Assembly: GCA_005784505.1 (NCBI GenBank)
Contig: VCAZ01000046.1
Location: 2,236,001 to 2,300,000, forward strand
DNA: 64,000 nucleotides
Source: Bagarius yarrelli
Taxonomy: Eukaryota > Chordata > Actinopteri > Siluriformes > Sisoridae
Direction of reading: 5' to 3'
Shown here piece by piece: positions 27,104-42,100 of the stretch. The position numbers and the translations under genes are program-made. The notes under the pieces are model-generated. The model did no database searches. It had not been told where the DNA came from and saw only the letters and a program-made list of their open reading frames with translations. Positions within the stretch are counted from its first letter, which is position 1. The number at the start of each line of letters is the position of its first letter.

Positions 27104-30100
27104 CTGTGAATACTGTAGTCTGCATTGTTTCTGAAGAGGAAGGTACACTGCAGAGTTTAGGTAGTTATGAATATATGTACTTTTAACTGTTTTCTATTGT
27201 TTGCTTTTTTTTCCCTTTCAGGATAAGGGTGCACATATGTTTCTCGCCTTGTTCCCCTTTACACTCTTACAGCATTGAACAACCTGTTAAAGGTCAGCTT
27301 TTCATTAAATGCTCTTCAATTATCACAGTACATGTCCATCATTATAAACGCTAATGCACTTGGTGATGGATCTTGGCTGCTTGTCAAAGCGTGATCTCAA
27401 AGCACGAATCAGTGTGCTTAAAGATTATACATTACCCTCATTGGGAGTTACTATACATTTGAAAGGTTCTCTGGATGTTTGCGAGTGCTAGGGTCTTTGC
27501 TGTGTACAAGTCAATACAGTAAGATTTAATAGTTATTATTCTTAGGTAATAATGAGGAAAGCAAGCCTTTATCTTTACAGAATATGGCAAACTCTATTAT
27601 CCAAAGCGACTTATATTATTTATACAATTGAGCAATTCCGGAAGACAGTTAAATAGATAAACAAAGTCTACCATTTTTCATTATTCTTTATTAGTCAGAA
27701 TATTTGTCCAAACCAGCACTAAATCTACAATGCTTACATAACCTGTCAATCTCTAATGCTTCATACGGTGCAGCAGCATTCCAACCAGCCCTTTTACCTG
27801 CACTGCTTATGTCAAATTTCACCAAGGCATGCACAAAGGAGAATGAACAAGTGCCCTACTTTAGCAGCAGAATGAGGTTTGTCTGCCTGTCTACAGGAGA
27901 ATTAATAACTTCAGACAACAAATAACTATGTCACCATGAGGCATCTTCAATCAAGCTTTCGCCGGTCAGACGCTGTACTACAAAAACAACAGATAAGCTA
28001 ATTAATCATAACACAGAAACGACAGCATCGACACTTCAGCACGAGGAATAAAAAAAACAAAGCTGACCTGCTGAATGTTATATAATAGAAACAACAGACT
28101 GTGTACGGTACGGCAAATCTGTTCCACCTTTATACACACACACACACACACACCCACCCAACCTATAAAGCAGGCCGTGATTAATGTCAGAAACTGAAAA
28201 AAATTGAGCGTCACTCTGCTGATGTTCGGTATATGTCCACTAGCTAGGGAGCGTATGGTGCCAGAAATCCTAACCGACAGTAAAGGTCATACAGTAGCAT
28301 TATACAGGATGTATGGCACCCTAGAGGATACTGTGACACTGAGTGCACACATATGTCTATGCACACACAAATATGTACAAGTAACAATAAAATCCAGACT
28401 AAATGATGCAATTTAAAAGCGGTACATAAATTCTCACCATCTTCGTTTTGCTGATTAAAATGAGAGTAACTATATTGAGCAATAGTTTTGACGGAACTAT
28501 CTACTTGTGTCATCACTTAAGGAAAGTCTGCATCCTCTCTACCGTTGGCTCCCGCGATCAATCCAGCTGAAAATATCGCAGGTTTAACTGTCCGCCGACA
28601 CCAGCCTCAAAATCAAACTGATTTCTATATGGAAGACAAAGTACCTGACACACTTCCAAACAGACACCCAGATCTTAAAGTTAAAAAAACGCAATCAATC
28701 CACATTTAATTATGGCTTAAAATATCTCTACTTTGCTCCTTTCTTTCCTTTTCTTGGATGATAATGCAGACATGTCTACACGCACACAAAAACAAACTAT
28801 TCCCATTTTGGCTTCTTGTTCAGTCTCTTTTTCTTTTTCTCTCATTCACACACAAATAACTCCCAGTGGGCTGGCAGCATTTTGGAGTGTGCATAGAAGG
28901 AGGGAGGGAGGGAGGGGAGGAGGGCAGCTGCACTTGTGCTACACTGTAGAGATTCTCTGTTCAGTGGGAGCACAGATGCATCTGCAGTGTAAAGTGCTGT
29001 ACTGGCCTTAACCCTTACAGTGCCGTAGCAGACACACTGAGTAATAGTAGGCGCTCGTCATAATGGTGTTGAGCTCACTACAGAATTCTTTTGCATAACC
29101 AGATAAAATGAACTAGTGCATTGTTCTGGTCATTAGTCACAAGCCATGTTTTACACATTTTCCCTACACAAGTGAATCTGATCCAAATCACAGACCATCA
29201 CAGATTTAGAAACAGTGACATGTGCGCATCACACCCGGTCGGGAACTCCGCTGCCATACGAGTCCAATATGCTGCATAGTGAGGCTAGAGCAGCACGGCT
29301 TCCTCAGAACTTGTGCCAGGGTGGCTTTCAACCATTGCTCAGTCTCCTGCACAGAGGCACCAACAGCATGAGCCTTTTTTGTTGATATTTTACATAAAGG
29401 TGAACCAGACAAACGTGAAGGAAAAATAGATCTGTATTACTCTCACTCACTCACTTACTTACACATACACACACACCTACACACACCTACACACACCTTG
29501 TCTACAAGCATCTGGCCCCCAGTCATCATGGAATGTGTGTCAATACCCAGTCGGGGAGTGGTGATGGATTCCATGCATGTTTTCTTCTCCCGAAACTATG
29601 CTGACATGGAGCACACGTCAACATGGCCCACAGCCAAAATAATGAGCAAACAAAGCACCATAGAATACTACAGGTTCTCAGCCATGGAAAGTGAGTGTCC
29701 TGTATATCGATGTTTATCTGCAAACATGTGTTTGCTGAAGGAAAGGAACAACGGCCTTCGATCAGCGCAGAGATCGGGTTATGTACATATCAATCCCTTT
29801 AGGATGAAATATGTTAAGCTTGATCGAAACCGCACTTCTCTAGATCGAAAGTCTATAAATAGCCCAAAGCTGCTGATGCAACTCTATTCTGAAGTACAGA
29901 TATGCAGCGCTTAATGCTACCGTTGCATACAGAGAGGCTAAGGAGCGAGCGTGATGGGTCTTAATTCATGTCAGCAACTCGGAAGGTCACTGAGGTCCAG
30001 ATGATGACCGGAATTTAGGAGCAGGTCAAACTGAACTCTAGAAATCATTTTAAATTATTGATCAAGCCTTGCCATGGGATTGGAGCATGGCTAACTTTAG

Positions 30101-33100
30101 TTCTGTTAATGTAATGCAATACATTAACCTTGACTACCATCTCAATGATAAAGGAGAAGGAAATAAGCTTTTGAAATACAGTAATAGGGTGCAAGGATGT
30201 ATGCTTGTGTAAACTGTAAAATAAAATCACAACTTTAGCCATAAAAGGAAAGAATGTGAATTTGTTAAATAAGTGAAGCATCAACGAAGATGCATAGCTG
30301 GTGTATTACGAGTTGAGTGATTAGTCATGAAAGAATCCAGCTGAACAGGAAGGATCACTACAACCAGTGTAAACTCTGCCTCTGTAGCATTACTCACACA
30401 CTGCGGGTATAACCAGCTCAACACGCAGAACTGAGATGCCGCTGCTTTTGTTCCAGTGTGTTAGAAAACCTTACACGCTGCAAGACATGAACACCAACAA
30501 AACCAGGAAGGGAAACAGGTTAACCAGATCCCGTGTGCGTAGTGATTTCTTTTGTAGGGGCTGTAAACACTCTGTTGAGTGAAGCTTCAAGGACATACAT
30601 AATGATTCCCTTAACTGTCATGCACAGGGAGGCGGGTAAATGGTGTCTGCTGAAGCGTGAGTGCAGATAACTATTATATTAAAAAAAATTATTATGCTAA
30701 TCAGGTAAAACATTCCTTCAGATTTAATTAAATTAGATGTTAAGCGGCTTACAACCTTGAAGATATAAAATAGAACTATATACACTTCAGTAGGCTTAGT
30801 GGAGGTGTGCTGATAAGTGACGGTACATGCAGAATCTTTCTTTCCCCACACATACACACATTTCTCTCAGTGATGTACGAGCTGACAAGTGCATGAAAGG
30901 TAGCTCCGCTGATATACAGACAGCAAGGATCTCATTTCAGGAATGGATTAATGAGAACATATGATCAACCATCGGATTTTTTTTTTTTTTTTTTTTTTTT
31001 GCACATCTATATTCCAAAGAGTGCCACCATCATTACTAGTACCTGATACCTGATAGAGTGATTTGAACATGTATTTAACTAATTAATAACTATTATGCAA
31101 CCACAAGGGCTGAACGATTAATTAAAATCGAAACGCAATTGCGATTTAAAAAGATGTTTAGCTAATCACAAAAGGCTGCAATGTAAATGCGATATATAAA
31201 ATTCCAGCATAAATGTATGACTGCCCTCTAAGAAATCGATAAAGTGTGTGCTGTTCACTGTAAAGAAGACTAAATCGCAATATCGGTCAATAAATAAATC
31301 GCAATAAACTAAAAAAAAATGTAAATTGGTGAATTCGATTTTATTTTATCTGATGTAAACTCCTAAGTCAAGGCTCAATCAATCGTTTACTCAACAAGAA
31401 ACTTTAGAAAAGCTGTCTGCAGTGATGTCATCACACTCACACAGTTAGGATTGGTGGTATTTTAATGTTCATGAAAATGAGGAACATTGAGAAAGGTCCT
31501 ATCCAGGAAAGAGACACGGCGAAGACACATATGTAAAAGGCCTACCAGGTACTATATGTGGGTTTTAAAAATCAGTACGCTACAACATGTGTAACGTGCT
31601 ACACTGTAGTTGCTGAATTCAACAACAAAAAAACACTACAATTTATTATGATTGTTCACCTACTTTTAAGTCCTATGAACAGAGTCACCAAACTCGTTCC
31701 TGCAGAGTTTAACTCCAACCACAATCAAACACAACTAAACTATCTAATCTAAGTCTTGATAGGTTTACTTGAAACTTACCGGCAGGTGTGTTAATGAAAG
31801 TTGCAGCTACACTCTGCAGGACACAGGCATTCACATATACTTATGCATTCACATATACTTATGCATTCACATATACTTATGCATTCACATATACTTATGC
31901 ATTCACATATATATATAGATCTTAGGACTTACTAATAGGTGGTCCCTCTCGTATTTACCATAGTATTAATGTTTATCAGTGGCTGGTACCACTTTTGACA
32001 GATTTTGTATCAGTAATTGTATAAAAAAATTGGTCGGTGTCTATGCATTCATGTGTTAACAATGTTATTACATTAATAAATAATCCGCACCGCCGGCATT
32101 GTCATTGGTATTTTCTGCAAGAAGTCAATCTATTTAAGCGTGCAGCTGCATTACTGATGGTTGTAATTAGTTGTGTCACTGGAAGTTGCCAGCTCTCGTT
32201 AAAATAATAGTTTCTGTTTGCTTCGTCACCGCCAGCTGTACATTTGATCAGCTCTTTCTGCTTTTAGTACTACAACATCATTCTATATGCTCGAGGCTAC
32301 ATTTTACTACTACCCATAATGCTGTTTCTCCATACTGTGCATTACTGTGGTCTAAATATAAAAGTAATATAGGTCTGTAAATAAGCGGTAAGAATTACAT
32401 TATTTTAAAACTATTAATATTGCAACGGCAATAAAAAAATTGCTAACGTTACCCTCATCAAATGTTCGTGATAAACAGGCGGTCCTCACCGAACCCTCGA
32501 GTCTGTTTATCATCAATTTTAATTTGAGGAATATATAAACTGTATAAATGAATATCTAAACTGTATAAATGAATATTGGCATTATTGTTAAACATTTGAA
32601 CTAATTGAGCATTCATTCAGAGGCACAATAAACCTTTATATTTTGGTCTTTATTTTTGGCAACTCTAACTGTTTTACTCCGTTTTGTCCTGTTATGAAAC
32701 TGAAATAAAGAAATATCTAAATCTAGTACATATGAACAGAGACATTTAATAGTGGGGCTGCCTAATATACTGTTTTAGCACCGACATCGCAAACGTGTGC
32801 ATCTGCAACAGCCACTGCCATAGTCGGGTTGGGGTTCTATTTGACTGCACTACGCTTTAGTGTTAAAATAACTGTTTTTGTTATCCACAGAACCCAAAAA
32901 AAGAAACGCTGTCACACTGCAGGCAGCCCCTCAAAACTAATTTAACTTGCATCAATACTACAACAAAACAAGGGTGTGTACGTGTGCGGCTGTACGTGCA
33001 CCGTTAGTAAGATAAAACCATGTGTTTACGCCATAAGGCCGGCGTCCTGCTGCCAACTCGTTAGGTAATACTACACCATTCAGCAGGATACACAGTCTTC

Positions 33101-36100
33101 ATTTGTGCCACGTGCCTCCATTGACCTATGACCCTCAAAAATGTTAGCACCCCTTGGTGTATGTGCACATGGGATATGGGATAAGCAAGGCAAACTGGGT
33201 GTAGCTAGTTAATACAGAACCTATATTTTATACTGGTGTAATCAGCACAACTCCCTGATTTTTCATGGAAAGTCTGATGTCAGAGTACAAATAGGAGTGA
33301 ATGAAACGAGGAGGAGTAACATGCATGACTGCATGTGCTCAGTATGCGGTTTACACCCTTCTGAAAAACTACAGTACCTATTTGACTCTATGAGGACAAA
33401 CAAGAAAAACGTCTGACAAATGAACCGGATACTCGAGTCCTTATCTAAAATACGTTCAAGGTAACACCTGAAACTGAATGATGGGTGGACAGAACCAAGC
33501 TGTAAGTATTTAAAAGTACAAATAACAAATTGGAGCTACAGTTAAACCCAGTATGACAGGGCATGCTGAACCCACTCAGTTATTTGCATGCCTTTGTGTT
33601 TAGCATTGTGTTGCCAGTTACATCATGCATCACATTTCCTTATATTCAGCACAGGTTTTTTTTTTTTTTTTTTTTTTGCACTATAATATAACATGAAAGA
33701 AAGAAAAATCCATCCTGCTGACAGGACAGAAGAATCTACTGATTGCATCTTAGATTTCACAACATTCAGCAACATTAACCAGATACTATCCGAATCCGAC
33801 ATCGAGTTCCTCAAACGTACACATAGTCCAATGGCTCAGTAATCGTCTCGAAACTACAATCGTCTCATTAAAGGAAATAAAACACCGTAGCATGAAAACT
33901 ATACAAACCCAATCATTCCTACCCACATCATGTTCTCTAGAGTCTATTTAAGTGTTTTATAAACCACTGCATGTGCTTTTGCTTCACTGGAGGCACAGAG
34001 CCCAGAACAGCAGAGAGCAATAAACACGTATGATGGCTTATTGGGGATTCGTGTCTCAGCACATTCATTTTATTGGATTTTCTTTTCACTCAGAGATTGG
34101 GCAGAGGCATCGTACAATGCCAATTAATGAATTAAGATCTCCGTGCAAAGATTCAAACATTTCTCCCAAATCCACCGATGTTCCGAACATCCCTATCCTG
34201 ATGCAAACCTTTTCAAACGTAATTGTGAGCACATGCTTTTATTTTACAAAAAAAGCTGACATGAATTATGTTTAGCGCCGACCTTAACCCTCAATAAGCA
34301 ATACTAACAGAATTGCCATTAACTGGATTAAAAATTATGTTGTTAACCAACTATGTAAATGAAATAAATAATGACTGTATAAATATCATCAGGAGAATTT
34401 TCCCAGAGCGGTTAGTAGAAACTTAAAGCATTTGCCCTTTTTTTTTTTACACCGCTAATCTATCCAACACTTCAATACTCACATATTTCAGAGGATTATA
34501 CATTGTGAGGGAAATTTCTATTCGCCTTACCCTGACTCGTGTGTAAAGGGGTAATTAACTCGATCAGCTCAAACACAGGCAAATATCTGACTAAAGTCTT
34601 ATTTTGAGAAAGCAGATTTTTGTCTGAGCTTGTGGTTGGCCAGCGGACGGAGGCCAACAATCAAAATAAAACAACGAGCGCCTCGCAATAGGAATAGTAA
34701 TGGAATAATTTGTTGTGTAGTAAATATGATTTATCCCCAAGGTTGTGCAATACAGGCTGAAACTATGCATCATCACTCAAGACACCTCACCTGCTGCACT
34801 ACACAGTGAGCTGCTTAAAAGATACCGCACATTGTTTTTTTCTTTTTGGTGGAGCATTTGTTTGCATAAAACAGAAGTTTTCACACATTAGCCCAACAGT
34901 ATTTTCCATTTTTACAACATAAGACCAGAGCACCCCATCAGAATATAATCGAGTTTGGTCTAGGTCACAAAACCAAAAAGCTAAATTACAAACTTAAGCC
35001 TGGTGATGTCAGGATTTTGTCAGGAACTAAACAAAACCAGACAGCACAGTGGAGCCTCACGTGCCTGGTAGAAACAAAAGCAATCAGCATTTATGAAAAA
35101 AAAAAATCAATAACAATAATAAAGGTTATGGTGTCAGACTCATGACTACAGAAGGCTGTGAGTTCAAATACCAAAACCACCAAGGGATTCGGAGTAACTG
35201 TCTATTTGTTAAATACCTTAAATGCAAGTGCTCTAATGAGGTTAATTTAGGCGCTGGCACGATCATGTACTTCCAGATATATAGTAGTAGGATGGAGAAA
35301 GTAGTATGTCCAACCGCTTAGTATGCAAATTATGAGGTATGCAGACAAAGAACACTTTTCCATCCTATAAGGCCACGGGAGAGACGACTCGTCGTACGCG
35401 GAAGTGACGGGATCGGCGATGCAAACTTTTCCAAGCATTAATCTTTAGGTTAAAAATGATTTACTCAATTTTGCTCTTGTGATATCGTGGATGTGCAATA
35501 TCAAAACAGTGAATACAGTATGCCCGAATTATTTATATTAGCCTAACCATACTATAGTAGTACTAACAGTCTGAAAGTATGTACTAATGACATGTGCATT
35601 ACTTAACATGTTTAGTGTGTGTAACTGCTGTGTCCTTGAGTTAACCAATGCAGGTGGTCGAAATGTTGAAAAGTCTAGAAGTGGTAGCTCAGTGGTGAAG
35701 ATGTTGGACTGCTAATTGGAAGATTGTGGGTTCAAGTCTCAGCAACCATGCTGCCACCGTGGTTCTCTCGCAAGGCCTTCTAACGCTCAACTGCTGACTG
35801 GGTTTAATAAAAAATAGGAGAAAGAGAAGGACCAGGGTGCAACACACATAACAAAGTACATAAAGTGCAAATACACAAAACATGGGACATATTTTTAGAC
35901 ATTTATAGTAACGGGTGCCACTATGGTCCCGAATAGTACAGGAATTGCCAGGTTCTGGAGGAATCTTCCACACGATATTTGCACCATTACTGATTTGTGG
36001 TTATTGTCTAGTTCCTGTTTGTAAAGCACTTTGGTTCACCCTGTGTGTTGGGGAAAGGCTGTATAAATAAATGTTGGTTGATTGATTGATTATGAGTATT

Positions 36101-39100
36101 AGGAATGGCCATATTCACCTGGGAGTAAACATACACCACAGGCAGTAAAAATGCTCAGACGTTAGTTAGTGAAAAGTGGTAACTCAGTGGTCACGGCACT
36201 GGACTGTAAATAGTGTTGCTGTGAATCACAGGAGCTTCGGGATGAAAATGTGGGCCATTACCACAAACTGCATAGGTATATAAATAAGATTTATATTTAT
36301 AATAGCTATTTGCATATGTCTTACATGCATTTATTTATAAAACTGAGCAATTGCGGGTACGGCCTTGCTCAGGAGCCCAGCGGTGATAAAATGGTGGTCT
36401 GGGAATCGAACCACAATTTCCAGTAGCAGTCCAACACCTTAACCATTGAACCTCACCTCCCACAAAAATATAAGCCTGTCTGAAGAAGGGGTATGCTACT
36501 GCTGTATGATTGGAAATAAAGACGAGTTGCGTTAAGCCGATTAAATATAATATTTGGAAAAGGTTCTTGATTCATATGGATGAAAAAAGCCAAGAGTGAC
36601 GCTGTTTTTTGTGGTGGTCATTTGGGTTACTGGGTTAGTACAATAGATAGATACCGACGGACTGAATGCAATGCATGACAAACGTTTATGACAGAGAAGA
36701 AGGACAGGACACACACACACAACACACACACACACACACACTTTAGAATCAGAGAGACACTTCAACTAAAGTTTCACACGAAAAGAAACCCGCCATGCCA
36801 AACATCAGCGTTCAAGTAGGAGGCGATCCTTCACTTCACACCGTTTCTGATGTAACACCGTGTGAATAAAACTGATCACCACAACTGATCATCCACTGAG
36901 GGAAAAACCACAGATAAATCAGAAATAGTCGTGTATCTTGTTAAATTAGAGTTAACTAAAACAGCGAATTCATTTTTAGTCGGTCTCTTCAGTGATACAT
37001 AGCAGGTAAGTAGTAAATGTTAATAAATAAATAAAAATTCTAAATGACCAAGATACACTTGGACGAGCGTAAATAACGTTACAAAATAGCGTAGTTTAAG
37101 GATGATGTGTGTTCGGTACGTTATCGCTAAAACCAAAGGTTTAATTATATGGATAGATGATAGATGATAGATGATAGAGAGATAGCTAGTGTTAGCTGTA
37201 CAACACACCGGCGTTTAGTAAACACATGACCTTAATCGGAGGAGGAGACGGCTGGCTAACAGCTACTCATTACATACCGCCGCTTGGATGCTTAAGCTGG
37301 CACATGAACTGTTCGCGGTGATATTAGAGTTTACGTTAAACTAAAAGCGATGTAAATTAGCTATAGCAAAAGAGCGTTACCTTAGGAGCGCCTGGCAGAC
37401 ATTTGTTCTTCCTTCAGCTTCGCGAAGTTGGTGTAGCCTTTAAAAACGACGAATATGTTTGCTTATTCAGGGGGAAAACAAACACGCAAAACGAGGCGTT
37501 TGGGTTCCTCCGCCAGGTGCCGAGCGCCGGGCTAGAGTTTATAACTCAACCGCCCTCTATGGCCGGTGAGCAACATGTCAGCCGCGGTATAACAGTCCAA
37601 AGTTCTCGGTGAGATCTTCTGTAGCGGAGCGGAGCAAATACGCTAGGGAGCGGCGCCCGCTGGCGCGACGAAGGTAATCTTTCCCAGCGGGTCCAAGCAT
37701 GTATCAAATCTTCTGATTAAAATATCCGTTCATACATGCGACGAGAAGGCGTTAAACATCCTCCGACTCGGTACTCCTGGACTGAATGGCAGACACACAG
37801 GATGGCTCGCGTCGAATCGTGCAAAGCCGTGACATGTCTGTCTGGACAGTCCATTCTTACTCAGGGGTGGGACAAAATCAAGAGCGCAAAGCCGTCGCCT
37901 GCAGTAAAACCTCCCTATGGACGGTGACGTATATGCAATTTTTAATCAGTCTGCAGAGCGAGGTTTAGCCCTGTCCACCAAACAAGACTGAATGAATAAA
38001 AAGATCGATGTAAAAAGTGATGCCGCAACCGGAGCGGGAGAAATGATTCAGTCCGAGCAGCCTACAGGAGCTCGTCATGGAAGCTGTGTTTTAAGTGTAA
38101 AGTGATGTAGCAGAGGCAACTTTACATGTGGCTGCCACCTTATTAAACATCTAACCACACAGGAAACCTCAGCCTCTTTCACATGCCTGTCTACTAGTTC
38201 TGTAGTATTCTTTAAATAGGTCACTTAAAAAGATTCATGAACTGGAAAAAAAATAGTGCTAGTCACCAGAAAAGTGATGATATATTAAATGCTTGCAAAT
38301 GAATCATATAGATTCTTATGTCTGTACAGATTTCTTACTTAGCTATTCAAAATTTCATGTTTTAATTGCATTTAAGAAAAAAAAAATCTTTTTTGAATAC
38401 TGACACCTGGTATTTTGTTTCACCAATTTACTATTCTACCTCTTTTGTTTTGTATAGCGTAATTAAAAAAAGATGGCAGAGAATCGGCTCAGTTACTTCC
38501 AGGTTGTCAGGATCGGTGTCAGGTATTAGACTGTCCTTAGAGTTTTGATATTCTTATAGAATATTCTTTAAAAAATCTCAATTTAACATTTTAGACTGCT
38601 CGGTCAACAGTTCTGTTAGGATGGATTTGCTTTAACAGAATATGGCAGGGTAAATCAAACAACTTTACTGCCAACCAATGTGCAGGTATAAAATAGACCC
38701 ATAAGCCAGATACACAGCTCCATAAGCAAGTAAATGTTTAGCTTGCATCTTAACTGCTAGCCATAATGCAGTTTGTTGCTTTATAGCAAAGCAAATGCCG
38801 TTTACACCAGATCAATACGAGAAAATTCAAACACATGTCCCGTGGTTGTATAGTTTTGTGTGTTCTTTGTATACTAAAGTTGATGTTGTCGGCTTGGCTT
38901 GTCATTCTCATTTAAGTCATTCCTCTTGATGCACTGTCCGTGCCCTGGTCTGCTTTTCATAACAAGGCTAAATTGCTTCTGACACCAGGATCTCTGTAGT
39001 ACTGGGAGTATTTCTCACACATAGGGATTTTCTGTCCATCAACTTTTAAGTTTCTACAGCAGGCGCATTTATTCAACAGATTTAATAATTAACAATAAAA

Positions 39101-42100
39101 GTGAAAGCAATAAGCATTTCATAGCATAGAAATTGATCAAAAATAGCTGGTGGTCTGCTAGATCATCTGGTGTTTTTTGCATAAAGATAAAAAGATCAGT
39201 AGCTTACAAAATGAATTACTGTCATTAGCTGCATAAGCAAAATTGATACCTAGCCTGTCCTCTGTGTGTGACATCAACGTTCAAGCTCTCAACTAAAACA
39301 ACGTGAAGCCATGGACTAAGCAAAAACCCATGAGGCACAGCAAGGAGAACACAAAAGACACTGTGTTAATCAGGACAAAGGGGGGGTCAAGTTATTTATG
39401 GCCCTATACTTTAGGGGTTTAACTGGTGGCTTTGTCATCAGGATCCATCTTTAGAAACTGTAACAAAGAACCACACTGACTAATGTTATTGAAAAGCAAG
39501 CATGCATTAAGAATACAACCAGCCAATCCACCATCCAGACACGACTATATTCTGGTTTTGTGCCACAGGTTAAGATTTGTCTTAGATGAAAAAGCATTTA
39601 CGATGTTACTAAAACTAGATATCTCTAAAAGGATGGGAATGCAAAATAAGTGATTAAATGAAAACATTTGCGTTAGAGTAAGCACATCTCTGCAGCACAG
39701 GTCTGTTGTGCTCTTTGTACTATATCTCCCTGACCACCCCTGTCAACTCTTATCTCTAGCACTAATGAGCACAGAGGAGATTCTGCCTCAGTGTGAGGCA
39801 AGCGGAGACAGGGGGCCTGCAACATTACCGATATAAGGAGACCTCATGCTGTTTCTACCAGAAAATAGATAGACAGAAGAAAGAGAGAAAGAGAAACAGA
39901 GAGAGGGAGAGAGAGCGAGAGAGAGAGAGCCAACCAAGTGTAATGACTTCTGTTGACGAGGTCACATCCATGCGGTAAACAAATATAATGGTAATGAGAT
40001 GCAATTTACTTAAAGGTTGTTGAGTGTTACCTCTATATCATCTACAGGGTTGTGCATAACTCTTTTCTGTTTAGTGCCACCCCAACAAATAATGTTCTTC
40101 CATACCATACTTGTATCTACAATATGGTGCATATGCTAATCTCAGCAATACAGATACCCTGCATACTATATACTTACTCAGCTCGGATGAATTAATGGAA
40201 ATATCAATTGCTCAGTGATGTGTAAAAGCAATAAAGTGCAATGTTCTTTATGGAGATAACAGTTACAGTGTTATTTTAACCTTTTACTGTGCAGACATCA
40301 TGTCTAGTTTAAGACACTTCGATAATAAAATTGTTATATACAAAAAGTGCAGTGTCTTAAACTGAACATTAATTTAATTTATATCTAGAACTGTATGACT
40401 GAAATATGTAATTACATCTAATGAGTTTAGGAAGCCCGTGGTATAATAAATAGTGAATCACACTCTATGCGGGAAGTTCAACAAACTCATTACAGCATTT
40501 GGCTGTGTGCAGGAATGAGTAACTAGCCTGAGCGGACAGTCCAGTAATCAAAAGTTTTGTGATGAATGTATGACATTTTAAAATCCACAGCTCCAATACT
40601 CAGGCTTTGCAACTGCTTAGACAGCAACAGTGTGATGTAAATAAGGTATTGTAATCTATGTTGTAAATATGAAATACCACCTTAATAAGACTCCAAACTT
40701 TGCAAATCTTTTTTGCTTGACCTTAATCATCTGTGGCTCTGACCCAGACAAAGCCACTATAAAAGAACACTGTATCAACTAACAACAGGCAACAATCTGT
40801 AAATCCTTAATCTTTTCTCTTCTAGGATAATGACATCACACTCACTAATGCCAAACATAACAACATCCAATGCCAAGCGATTATAAAGTACAGTTATAAG
40901 TGCATTTACTGAATAGCCCTATTAAACTGGAATACAAAATAAATGAAATTTATGCTTAAAGATGAAATATTTTTACTAGTTAATTTTGGAGAATTTCTTA
41001 AAAATTATTTGTGTTTTTTTTACTTACAAGTATTCTTATGTATGAATTTATTTTAGTGCAAGGTCAATGATTTATAGACATAAGCATATGAAGGTCAAAG
41101 CACAGTATGGGGATTTATGTAATAGATGTGTCCTCTTTTTGATTTCTGTTTTCATGAGTGTATAAACAGGTCCAACTTAACAGATTTCTGTCCTGTCAGC
41201 TGTTATATCGCAGCCTCGCTGTAAAGCAATTAAGGGATTGATTTGGAAGCCGACTGATTTTGTGCCTACTGGTCTATCGATAGCTCTTAAGGGAATTAGG
41301 AATTATTAGTCCACTTTTATTTATTTTTTAATCTTTACTCTACATACCACATCAAGCAGAAATGTGTCTGTTAATGGTTTTACATTTACAGTGATGAACA
41401 AGAAACACATCTACAAACACAGACATGTCATAATTATTTGTGCATGCAGTTAATTCTATTTTTCATAAATTATTGAAAGATGAAGACATTTTGGTAACAA
41501 ATTAGGTGAAATGTGTGTGAAATGTAGGTGAAGTGTGTGTGCATGTGTCATTTATATTTTTATTTATATAAGTTCCAAAAAATGACACATGGACAAAAGT
41601 AAGACATGGACTTAGGTTACTTTATCAGTGTCTGTGTCTCTAAAACAGCTCTTTCTTTTCTCTCATCTATCATTAAGATAAATATCTAAAGCTGAGAACC
41701 CCTAGGGAGCAATGTCTTGGGAATTTGTTGTCACAGACAGATAAGTGAGCAAACTCAGAATGATGTAGTGAAGGGCAGTGCCGTAATTTAGATGACACAA
41801 ACTTTGATGAAACTGTCAGTGTGCTATCTTTAGAACTTTCCAAAAGTAGAGGTCTTGCTCAACAAAACAAATAAATAACCAGAGGGCATGTATATATATA
41901 TATAATATAATATAATTATAATATATATAATCATATATATATATATAATATATATAATATAATAATATAATAATAATATAATATAATATACTATATATAA
42001 TATAATATATATATGCGACTCCAGTATCTATTGAACAATTTTAGGCAATTAGGTGTGGAAAAAGACAACAATAATGAGATTAATAATAAGGTGGAGATTT

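Larger units (their letters stand above)
21507..37380 (-). other. tjp1 large intron between exon 2 and proximal exon 1
   Basis: 15.9 kb without a recognised gene. Contains the 31-bp minisatellite (24711-24918), a MITE (26182-26333), CA microsatellites, a hAT-like MITE (31105-31330), an 18-bp minisatellite (31827-31912), poly(T) runs (30977-31000, 33656-33677) and several SINE pieces. Open frames here, the longest 29498-29914, look like chance. Confidence 0.6.

Noticed and set aside
29498..29914. 138-codon plus-strand ORF, the longest open frame in the large intron
   Set aside because: No domain or splice context, many ATGs and an odd composition; it lies in an intron of tjp1. Considered chance.
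35680..35760. tRNA gene
   Set aside because: A- and B-box-like blocks are present but no cloverleaf or anticodon arm is seen, and the body continues as a SINE.
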